NCBI RefSeq assembly: GCF_000714815.1
Contig: NZ_JMIH01000028.1
Location: 124,001-188,000 of the forward strand
Origin: Anditalea andensis
Lineage (GTDB): Bacteria > Bacteroidota > Bacteroidia > Cytophagales > Cyclobacteriaceae
DNA: 64,000 nucleotides
Reading direction: 5' to 3'
The first letter of the stretch is position 1. Each line of letters opens with the position of its first letter. Under the pieces are notes generated by a model, which ran no database searches, was not told the DNA's origin, and saw only the letters and a program-made list of their open reading frames with translations. Shown in pieces: positions 1 through 7,216 of this stretch. Both the position numbers and the translations under genes were made by a program.

Positions 1-101
1 CTTACTTCACGCAGGCTAAGACCTTTGTCCATAACCATTGTAAATCCAGTCGACCGTGGCTTTTCGGTACGTGAAGGGATATTTTTCAGAACGTAATTCA
101 T
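1..101 (-). CDS. comA: Phosphosulfolactate synthase, N-terminal fragment (runs off the window)
   Basis: Only the first 33 codons are present. They start at an ATG (99-101 on the complement) and the frame stays open to the window edge. The fragment contains TGFTMVMDKGLSLREV, which matches the conserved N-terminus of ComA-type phosphosulfolactate synthases (compare the VLDKGLP motif of archaeal ComA). The family joins sulfite to phosphoenolpyruvate to give phosphosulfolactate, using a TIM barrel. In Bacteroidota the product could feed sulfolactate or the sulfonate head group of sulfonolipids; that role is inference. The gene lies 42 bp downstream of the TPR gene on the same strand, so it is probably the last or a late gene of the same operon. 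Confidence 0.75.
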   Translation of the reverse strand, partial: MNYVLKNIPSRTEKPRSTGFTMVMDKGLSLREV

Positions 102-143
102 TATATAAAATTTAGAGAAAGGTTTAAAAGGTCTATGGGTCGA

Positions 144-1544
144 TTAACTTTTATATTGACTGATGATCTTATGAATGGACTGCTGATGCTTTAGTTCTGG
201 CATAAGCTCATATAAAATCACATGTCTTTCAAAATTCAAAGTTAATGCATTTTCTAAATATGAAAAGGCTTCTTTGTATTTACCTGTCTTTATATAATAA
301 ACTACTAATCTATAATACAACTCTGATTCCTCGGGAAGCTCTTCTATTCCCTCTTTAATGACATCTATCGCCTCTTCAAACCTGTTTTGGTCAAAATAAA
401 TGATGGATAGATTGACATATGCTTCCATGATCCCGGGTTCTAGGTTGATGGCTTCTTCATATGCCTCAGAACTGGCGTGCAGGTTGCCAAGGTTATACTC
501 CGCATCTGCAAGTCCTACCCAATAATTGGCATTTTCTATTCCGAGCTTAATGGCTTTTTTAAAATAATGAATGGCTTCAAAAAATTTCTCTTTTTTCAGC
601 ATACACATGCCAAGTCCAAACCATGCATCATCGTATTCTGGATCCAGTTTGGCGGATTTTTTAAAATATTTGAATGCCTGGTCTATCTGGTTAAGTTTCT
701 CGTAGGCTGCTGCTAAGTAACAGCAGTTTTCCGAATTGGCACCTTCACAGTTTATAGTATTTTGATAAGCTTCCAGAGCTAGCTCATATTTGTGGGTATT
801 CATGAGCGCATTGCCTAAGTTAAAATAGGCAGAGGCAAATGCATCGTCTATCAATAGGGCGTAATCATATGCCTGAATAGCCTCTTCAAATTTACCCAAT
901 CTATTATAAACTACGCCGAGATTATACCATGCCCCTGCACTATAAGGATCCTGATCTATAAAATCCTGGTAAAACTCCAGTATCTCATCAAAAGAGCCTT
1001 CTTCTTCTGTAATCATAGCGAGCTGAAAAAGCGCATCTTCATGATTTATTTTCAGTTTTACAGCCTCCTTATAATTGTGGATGGCTTTTTCAGTATTATT
1101 TTCAGCCCGGTAAAAATTCCCTAGAGAATAGTACACCTCTGCCTTATCCTCAGCCAGTGGTAGAAAATTCTCCAATAGCTGAATGGCATCTTTGGTGTTT
1201 CCTGATAATAACATGGCATTAGTAAGTGCCAAAATTACCTCTTCGTTATTTGGTGAGAGGTTGTTAATATTTTCCAATATCTCTAAACCCTCCTCTAGCT
1301 CATCATTAAAGATCAGGCTTTGCGCTTTGAGCAATTTGATTTCCAATGAAAACGGAAATTTTTCCAATGCTATCTCACTGGCTTTTAATGCTTTCTTGAA
1401 TTTACCAAGATCAAAATAATAGCGGATGATGTCTTCGAGTTGCTCTTCATCAAAATAAAGATCAAGATTTGATTTCAAAGAGTTTTCGAATCTTTGTACC
1501 AGTTCTTTATCCTCTTCCCCACTGTGGTCAAAATCTCCCGTCAT
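144..1544 (-). CDS. Tetratricopeptide repeat protein
   Basis: The protein has 466 residues and consists almost wholly of TPR units. About twelve 34-residue helical hairpins can be traced from residue 25 to the C-terminus, with the usual pattern of A-Y-x-L-G-x-A and P (for example AWYNLGVVYNRLGKFEEAI and AYFNLGNALMNTHKYELAL). There is no signal peptide or membrane segment, so it is probably a cytoplasmic scaffold for protein-protein contacts. It is very acidic. It sits between an epimerase gene (118 bp upstream) and the phosphosulfolactate synthase gene (42 bp downstream), all on the same strand. The partner protein cannot be deduced. Confidence 0.9.
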   Translation of the reverse strand: MTGDFDHSGEEDKELVQRFENSLKSNLDLYFDEEQLEDIIRYYFDLGKFKKALKASEIALEKFPFSLEIKLLKAQSLIFNDELEEGLEILENINNLSPNNEEVILALTNAMLLSGNTKDAIQLLENFLPLAEDKAEVYYSLGNFYRAENNTEKAIHNYKEAVKLKINHEDALFQLAMITEEEGSFDEILEFYQDFIDQDPYSAGAWYNLGVVYNRLGKFEEAIQAYDYALLIDDAFASAYFNLGNALMNTHKYELALEAYQNTINCEGANSENCCYLAAAYEKLNQIDQAFKYFKKSAKLDPEYDDAWFGLGMCMLKKEKFFEAIHYFKKAIKLGIENANYWVGLADAEYNLGNLHASSEAYEEAINLEPGIMEAYVNLSIIYFDQNRFEEAIDVIKEGIEELPEESELYYRLVVYYIKTGKYKEAFSYLENALTLNFERHVILYELMPELKHQQSIHKIISQYKS

Positions 1545-1662
1545 TGGATTATGTTTAAATGATGCTTTAAGATACCAAAATAATGGACATCTATTTTTTC
1601 CAACGATTTTATTTTTATAAACATCGCCTACTGATGATTGTAATTTACAAAACTTCAGCCAA

Positions 1663-2622
1663 TTAATTTTCGTTCCCCAGCGCCCAACTTAAGGTTTCAT
1701 CAAGTGTCCTATAGGAAGGCTGCAACTGAAGATTGGTTTTAGCATTATCAAACGTAATCTTATATTGGGAAGTTTTTGCAGCCTCTTTATTAAAGGGTAC
1801 ACGCACAAATAAACCTTTGATTTTAAAATATACACTTGCTAGTCCTAAATACCGATCCGATACCGCATATTGGGGAGGCTTTACTCCTGCCTTTGAGGCT
1901 GTATGGTGAAAAAATTCTTTATATCCTATGCTCTCTTTATTGAGGATATAACGTTCATTCCATTTTCCTTCTTTAAAAAGTTGAAGGGAGATGGAAGCAG
2001 CATCTCTTATATCTATATAATTTAGCCTTCCTTTAGGATAGAACCTATTTCCCTCTATCACATATCTATACAAGGCACTACTGCTTCTTTTATCAGATAG
2101 TTTGCCCAACAAAACCGATGGATTGACCACCAATACATCCAGGCCTTCCTGAGCTCCCCGCCATACTTCTAATTCTCCGAGATATTTGGAAATCGAATAG
2201 GCGGTATTGAGCGGAGAGGCTGCCCATTTGTGATTCTCGTCTATCACCTGATCATCCCCATTTCTGCCCAAAGCTGCTACAGAGCTGATGTGGAATAATT
2301 TATTTACACCTGTCTCCAACATTACATTGACCACATTAGCGGTTCCTTCTACATTTACTTGAAGAAGTTTTTCTTCATCAGCGGAAAGAAAAGACACCAT
2401 ACCGGCAGCATGTATGACTACATCCATTCCTTCTATGGCAGATTCTAATGACTGGTAATCCCCCACATCTCCGTCGTGCCAAGTAATCTGTGTAACTATA
2501 TCTTCCAATAGCTCGGTGCTGCTATTTTTCCTTTTCATTCCATGAATTTCTCCTATGGAAAGAAATTCTCTGGCAAGATAACTCCCAAATAGCCCAGTAA
2601 TGCCTGTAATTAATATTTTCAT
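1663..2622 (-). CDS. NAD-dependent epimerase/dehydratase (extended SDR)
   Basis: This 319-residue protein is an extended short-chain dehydrogenase. The Rossmann motif GITGLFG is at residues 7-13. The catalytic pair Tyr142 and Lys146 lies in AYSISKYLGE, and a Ser-Ser-Val stretch near 113-115 supplies the catalytic serine. Related proteins act on nucleotide sugars or on dihydroflavonol/3-beta-hydroxysteroid-like substrates; the substrate here cannot be read from the sequence. Its ATG overlaps the stop codon of the upstream phosphatase gene by 4 bp (ATGA), so the two are translationally coupled. The CpsB-like neighbour makes a role in surface polysaccharide or sugar metabolism plausible. Confidence 0.85.
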   Translation of the reverse strand: MKILITGITGLFGSYLAREFLSIGEIHGMKRKNSSTELLEDIVTQITWHDGDVGDYQSLESAIEGMDVVIHAAGMVSFLSADEEKLLQVNVEGTANVVNVMLETGVNKLFHISSVAALGRNGDDQVIDENHKWAASPLNTAYSISKYLGELEVWRGAQEGLDVLVVNPSVLLGKLSDKRSSSALYRYVIEGNRFYPKGRLNYIDIRDAASISLQLFKEGKWNERYILNKESIGYKEFFHHTASKAGVKPPQYAVSDRYLGLASVYFKIKGLFVRVPFNKEAAKTSQYKITFDNAKTNLQLQPSYRTLDETLSWALGNEN

Positions 2623-3368
2623 AAGGTACTGTTTAATAAAGGTAGCTTTTGAAGCTTCTGAAAATACTTCTCAGTGGACAGACCTTCCAGGGCATTAAGA
2701 TATTTATGATTGTGGGCATCAGTCCCTACCAGCATGACCTGCTGTGCATCTACCAGTTTCTCTGCAAATTTCTTGACAGTCTTCCCATAATAGCCCGTGA
2801 AGGACAAAAGGTTGCATTGGAAAAGAATGTTTCTTTCAAGTAATTGCCGCAGTAAAGTGTCATCATTATGCAGATAGAGATAGCGCTCCGGATGGGCAAA
2901 TATAGGAGTATAACCATTGAGTTCTAACGAAAAAAGACTTTCTAGCAGCATCTGAGGCTTATTAAGAAAGCCTGTTTCTACCAATACATATTGTCCACTT
3001 ATGGTGAGCAGCTTCTCAGCAGCAGTTACCTTCTCCATAAAAATCTCATCCAGGTAATATTCTGCGGCTGCTTCAAGCTCTATATCAATATGCTGTTCTT
3101 CAAGGTTTGATTTTAACCTATCCAGTCCATTCAAAATTATTTCAGGGGTATTTTTATAATACTCTGACATAATATGTGGTGTGGTTATAATTTTTTTTAG
3201 TCCAAAATCTTTAAGCCTTACCACCATTTCTACTGCATCTGACATAGAACTGACGCCGTCATCAATGCCTGTAATGAGATGAGAATGCATATCCACTCCC
3301 ATCCAACTAAGGTCTAATGATTTGTCTTTTTTTGATTTCGATCCTTTTAACAAACTAAATATTGACAT
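2619..3368 (-). CDS. CpsB/YwqE-like PHP-domain tyrosine phosphatase
   Basis: A 249-residue metal-dependent phosphatase of the PHP superfamily. The metal-binding N-terminal motif DMHSHLITGIDDG is at residues 26-38 (His28, His30, Asp36, Asp37). More ligands occur in TTPHIM, in FAHPERY and in VGTDAHN near the C-terminus. CpsB, Wzb-like and YwqE enzymes dephosphorylate bacterial tyrosine kinases that control capsule or exopolysaccharide chain length. No matching BY-kinase is present in the window. It is the first gene of the leftward operon, with the 437-bp spacer to hflX as promoter region. The first 20 residues are basic and are not a signal peptide. Confidence 0.88.
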   Translation of the reverse strand: MSIFSLLKGSKSKKDKSLDLSWMGVDMHSHLITGIDDGVSSMSDAVEMVVRLKDFGLKKIITTPHIMSEYYKNTPEIILNGLDRLKSNLEEQHIDIELEAAAEYYLDEIFMEKVTAAEKLLTISGQYVLVETGFLNKPQMLLESLFSLELNGYTPIFAHPERYLYLHNDDTLLRQLLERNILFQCNLLSFTGYYGKTVKKFAEKLVDAQQVMLVGTDAHNHKYLNALEGLSTEKYFQKLQKLPLLNSTL

Positions 3369-3805
3369 TAATCTCCTCCTTCACTATCTAAATTTAAACT
3401 TACCATATTATAGATAATCTATTTCTTTTAGAAGAAAAGATTCTCTATTTACATTTCCAACATGATTAACTACATAATACCAGGCCCATCTATGATTTTT
3501 TAGGGAAGGGCAAAAATTATTTTATTATATTCAATAAACAAACAAACCTATTGACCATGTGTTTATTATACCTAATGTCCAAAAATCATAATATAGGTAA
3601 TTTAAAAATTTCTGAACATTCTTCTAAAATTACTTAAAGTACACTTTCAACTTATTTTTAAATCAATGGACTACATTAGTTAGTACATATTAACCATAAT
3701 TATACTCAAAATATTTATCTATATGGAATGCTTATGGTACTTTTATTGTTCAATTAACCCTAATCAACATTCCATTTTATCAATATAAGCCAGTCTTTTA
3801 AATAA
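3369..3805. other. Divergent intergenic region, AT-rich
   Basis: This 437-bp spacer separates the leftward CpsB-like operon from the rightward hflX gene, so it must hold both promoters. It is strongly AT-rich. I see no RNA gene, no convincing coding frame and no long inverted repeat. A TACTTTTA near 3738-3745 resembles the Bacteroidota -7 box but has no good -33 partner. Confidence 0.5.
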
Positions 3806-5071
3806 ATGAGCAAATATTCCAGAAAATTACAAAAACTTCATGATACTGCGCCTAAACCGGAAACTGCAGTATTGGTAGCCATCATTCATCAGCATCAGAC
3901 CGAACAGCAGGCTCAGGAGTATCTGGACGAACTGGCATTTCTTACGGAAACCTTGGGGGCTAAGACTGTATATAGGTTTACCCAAAGGTTGGAAAGACCT
4001 GATGTAAAATCTTTTGTAGGTTCAGGTAAACTTGAAGAAATCAAAGCATATGTTAATCATTTTGAAGTAAACATGGTGATCTTTGATGATGATCTCTCAG
4101 CTTCACAGATGAGAAATCTCGAAAATGAGCTCCAAGTAAAGGTTTACGATAGGTCTTTGCTCATATTGGATATTTTTCTAAGCAGGGCCCAAACAGCCCA
4201 AGCCAAAACGCAGGTGGAACTGGCCAGGTTTCAATACTTGCTGCCACGACTCACGAGAATGTGGACCCACCTCGAGCGACAGCGTGGCGGTACCACTACC
4301 AGGGGTGGAGCAGGAGAGAAAGAAATAGAAACGGATAAAAGGGATATTCGGAACCAGATCACCTTATTAAAAGAAAAACTTAGAAAAATAGAAAAACAGG
4401 GACAAACCCAAAGGAAAAGCCGTGAAGGAATAGTTAGAGTAGCACTGGTAGGTTATACCAATGTAGGCAAAAGTACTTTGATGCGCCTGATGACCAAAGC
4501 TGATGTCCTTGCAGAAAACAAACTGTTCGCGACGGTTGATTCCACGGTGAGAAAAGTTGTACTCGAAAACATACCCTTTCTCTTATCTGATACGGTAGGT
4601 TTTATCCGGAAACTGCCTACCCACCTTATAGAGTCCTTTAAATCTACACTGGATGAAATCCGAGAGGCCGACATCCTGGTTCATATAGTGGACATCTCAC
4701 ATCCTAATTTTGAAGATCATATTACTGTAGTGAACCAGACGCTTACCGAAATAGGTGCTTCTGATAAACCCACTATATTGGTGTTTAACAAGATCGACCT
4801 GGTGCCGGGCATGCCTAGTGAAGATGAACTGCAGCTGATGACAGAGATAGAAATAGGGGAAGCTAACTTTCTGGATTTTGAAAAATTAAAAGAGAGCTAT
4901 ACTAAAAAAGTAGGGATCCCTCCTGTATTCATGGCTGCGGAGGACGGCACCCATATAGATGAACTGAGGTATAGCCTAATAGATGAAGTCAAGAAAAGAC
5001 ATCTTCAAATATACCCTAATTACCTCGAGGATGAAACAATCGACCTATCTCAGTTTAGAGATCTAGAGTAA
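3806..5071 (+). CDS. hflX: Ribosome-associated GTPase HflX
   Basis: 421 residues, the usual length for HflX. The N-terminal HflX domain contains FVGSGKLEEI (69-78) and the glycine-rich loop GGTTTRGGAGE (161-171) that reads the ribosome or nucleotide. A coiled-coil linker follows (about 171-205). The G domain has G1 GYTNVGKST (216-224), G3 DTVGFIRKLP and G4 NKID. HflX binds the 50S subunit and splits stalled or heat-damaged 70S ribosomes. It is monocistronic, and the downstream gene converges on it across a bidirectional terminator. There is no Hfq gene next to it, unlike in enterobacteria. Confidence 0.97.
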   Translation: MSKYSRKLQKLHDTAPKPETAVLVAIIHQHQTEQQAQEYLDELAFLTETLGAKTVYRFTQRLERPDVKSFVGSGKLEEIKAYVNHFEVNMVIFDDDLSASQMRNLENELQVKVYDRSLLILDIFLSRAQTAQAKTQVELARFQYLLPRLTRMWTHLERQRGGTTTRGGAGEKEIETDKRDIRNQITLLKEKLRKIEKQGQTQRKSREGIVRVALVGYTNVGKSTLMRLMTKADVLAENKLFATVDSTVRKVVLENIPFLLSDTVGFIRKLPTHLIESFKSTLDEIREADILVHIVDISHPNFEDHITVVNQTLTEIGASDKPTILVFNKIDLVPGMPSEDELQLMTEIEIGEANFLDFEKLKESYTKKVGIPPVFMAAEDGTHIDELRYSLIDEVKKRHLQIYPNYLEDETIDLSQFRDLE

Positions 5072-5140
5072 GTATAATGCTCACCATTGGCTTATCCTAA
5101 AAGCAATTATAGGAAGTTACTTTAAAAAAAATGAAATAGC

Positions 5141-5159
5141 GAGCCGCTTTTAGCGGTTC
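5141..5159. terminator. Bidirectional intrinsic terminator between hflX and the rRNA methyltransferase gene
   Basis: GAGCCGCT (5141-5148) pairs with AGCGGTTC (5152-5159), with one G-T wobble and a 3-nt loop. An A-rich stretch lies to the left (5123-5131) and a T-run to the right (5162-5165), so the hairpin can serve both converging transcripts. Confidence 0.75.
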
Positions 5160-5163
5160 ACTT

Positions 5164-6543
5164 TTATATCTTCATTCTTATGCGCCACTCTTTGGGATAG
5201 TAATTATTAATCCGGTTTCCTATATTTTTAATCCATCCTAGGGGTATCCCTTTATAAGTTACTATACCCCAGCCTTCCAGCTCTAATTCTATATGAAGCT
5301 CATCCTTTCGGAGATAAGATAGTGCATTTTCCTTACTCAGGGATATAAAAGTGTAATTGTCTTTGGGCAATATACTCAGTGCATAGGCATGTGTAGGTAT
5401 CAACTGTGATTTATTCAGCTTTCCTAATTCTACACCAAAATATCTGATATTTAAATAAGGTACCACCCATTCAAAAAACTGTTGGGATTTTATATTTAAA
5501 ACAAAATAACTGTCCTGCAGCGCATAAAAAACCCATCCATCATGTAAGTCAGAAGCACTTTTTATTATAAAATCATCACTCACTCTTTGGATATAGGGAT
5601 GTCTGAAATCTTTTGCTTTCCTGGGAGTCTGAATATATGCGTTATCTGGCCTCTTCAAAACAGTAATAAAAAATCCCTCTCCCTCCACTCTATGAGGATA
5701 AAATCGGTAAGAATAAAATTCTATACCGTCTATCTCCTCCATATGCTCCACTATACCCCATTCATCATGTATAGGTATCCTGACAGGTTCATAGGAAAAT
5801 TCTTCAAGAAGAAATTTAAGATTATCTTCATTTTCATGCCTATTGAATGTACAGGTACTGTATAGCAAATAACCTCCAGCTTTTACCAGTGCACCAGAGG
5901 AATTTAATATCCTTTCCTGACGGGCAGCACAAATCTGTACATGATCCATAGACCATTCTTCTCTGGCCGAAGGATCTTTTCGAAACATCCCTTCTCCGGA
6001 GCATGGAGCATCTATCAGTACCAGATCAAAAGCACCCTCCAGGTTTTCAAAATTTGCCGGGTCGTTATTGGTTACTATGACATTGCCCAGACCCCATTTG
6101 ATTATGTTTTCTTTCAATATTGACGACCTGGCTTTTATCACTTCATTTGAAATGAGCATGCCCTCTGATCCAAGATAGCTGCTGAGTATAGTCGATTTTC
6201 CCCCGGGCGCCGCACATAGATCCAAATAAAGGCCTTTGGGAGCCTGAAGGATGTTCAGCACATATTCTATAAATACAGATGAAGACTCCTGTACATAATA
6301 TGCCCCACCATGAAAAATCGGATCTAATGTAAAAGAAGGCCTATTCAAAAGGTAATACCCATCTCTACTCCATGGGATTTCATTTCCCCCAAATGGATTT
6401 TCATTTATTTTGAACTTGTTTATTCTGATGGATGTAGCTGGGTTTTCATCTAACGCAGCTATTAATTTTTCACTTTCCTCAATACCCAGTAAGTCCTGAA
6501 CGTTAAGTGCAAAATTTTGGGGAATATCAGGGGTTGGAGACAT
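5164..6543 (-). CDS. RsmF/NOL1/NOP2/Sun-family rRNA cytosine-C5 methyltransferase
   Basis: A 459-residue S-adenosylmethionine-dependent RNA m5C methyltransferase. SAM-binding motif I is DLCAAPGGKS (108-117). The two catalytic cysteines are in DAPCSGEGMF (Cys181) and STCTFN (Cys231), as in all active NSUN/RsmB/RsmF enzymes. The C-terminal 150 residues resemble the RsmF-type tail (pre-PUA/PUA-like domain), which points to 16S rRNA as substrate. The exact target cytosine is not predictable. The gene is followed by a small unknown gene upstream in the transcript (24-bp gap) and ends next to the shared terminator with hflX. Confidence 0.93.
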   Translation of the reverse strand: MSPTPDIPQNFALNVQDLLGIEESEKLIAALDENPATSIRINKFKINENPFGGNEIPWSRDGYYLLNRPSFTLDPIFHGGAYYVQESSSVFIEYVLNILQAPKGLYLDLCAAPGGKSTILSSYLGSEGMLISNEVIKARSSILKENIIKWGLGNVIVTNNDPANFENLEGAFDLVLIDAPCSGEGMFRKDPSAREEWSMDHVQICAARQERILNSSGALVKAGGYLLYSTCTFNRHENEDNLKFLLEEFSYEPVRIPIHDEWGIVEHMEEIDGIEFYSYRFYPHRVEGEGFFITVLKRPDNAYIQTPRKAKDFRHPYIQRVSDDFIIKSASDLHDGWVFYALQDSYFVLNIKSQQFFEWVVPYLNIRYFGVELGKLNKSQLIPTHAYALSILPKDNYTFISLSKENALSYLRKDELHIELELEGWGIVTYKGIPLGWIKNIGNRINNYYPKEWRIRMKI

Positions 6544-6567
6544 GTGGTAATAGTATAAGGGCGGACA

Positions 6568-7071
6568 TTATGCCGACTTTAATTTAAGCTCTCCTCTTCT
6601 CTTTATGATTTTTAATCTAAAATGGTCATTGATAAAGCTCTTGCATCGGTTTTCAGCAAAATCGGCTCTGCTGGGGGTATCATAAAGTACTGTGATTCTC
6701 AACATAGTCTTCACATAAGGTTCATGCTGTCCGAGTTCGCGTGTCCAATTTTCTAAACATACCGTCCAGTCCTCTTTGTATTTATCAAAATGCGATCTTC
6801 CATCAAAAAGGAATTCCAATTGGTTAGACCCATATTTAAATCTGTAAATACCACAAAGTTGCTGATAAATAACCTTTACCCACTCCCGTGGAAACTCCAC
6901 TGTATCAATGATCTGGCAGTATGTATTGTCCCTAAGCCCTAAAGGATTGAATAAAACCGTATAGGCATGCTTCAACTCTAGTACCATCATTTCTATCAGG
7001 CTTTCTTCAAGATCTGACTGTGCCTGTCTCAAGATATAATTCTTATCCAGCGGAAAAATTTTTTCAATCAT
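6568..7071 (-). CDS. Conserved-looking hypothetical protein
   Basis: I do not recognise this family. From the ATG at 7069-7071 the protein has 167 residues; an upstream TTG at 7090-7092 in frame is less likely as start. It is soluble, with no signal peptide or membrane helix. It is rich in aromatic residues (several Trp and Tyr) and has a basic C-terminus ending in KIIKRRGELKLKSA. It is the upstream gene of a probable two-gene transcript with the rRNA methyltransferase (24-bp gap), so a link to RNA or ribosomes is possible but unproven. The codon use looks like the neighbours and the frame is intact, so it is very likely a real gene. Confidence 0.7.
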   Translation of the reverse strand: MIEKIFPLDKNYILRQAQSDLEESLIEMMVLELKHAYTVLFNPLGLRDNTYCQIIDTVEFPREWVKVIYQQLCGIYRFKYGSNQLEFLFDGRSHFDKYKEDWTVCLENWTRELGQHEPYVKTMLRITVLYDTPSRADFAENRCKSFINDHFRLKIIKRRGELKLKSA

Positions 7072-7177
7072 ATAGGAATAAATACATTGCAAATTAAATT
7101 TTTTTAATATAAATGAAAAATTTAATCCAAAAAAATATCCTTAAAACAACTAATACTAGGGTAAAGCTACATTAGCT

Positions 7178-7206
7178 ACACCTACTCATATAAAAGAAGT
7201 AGGTGT
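7178..7206. terminator. Hairpin downstream of the M14 peptidase gene
   Basis: ACACCTACT (7178-7186) and AGTAGGTGT (7198-7206) form a perfect 9-bp stem with an 11-nt loop, 11 bp past the stop codon of the leftward peptidase gene. The following T-run is poor on the minus strand, so efficiency is uncertain. Confidence 0.5.
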
Positions 7207-7216
7207 ATTTTCTAAT

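Noticed and set aside
3369-3805. tRNA or small RNA in the hflX spacer
   Set aside because: No cloverleaf or GTTC-type motif, and the sequence is uniformly AT-rich.
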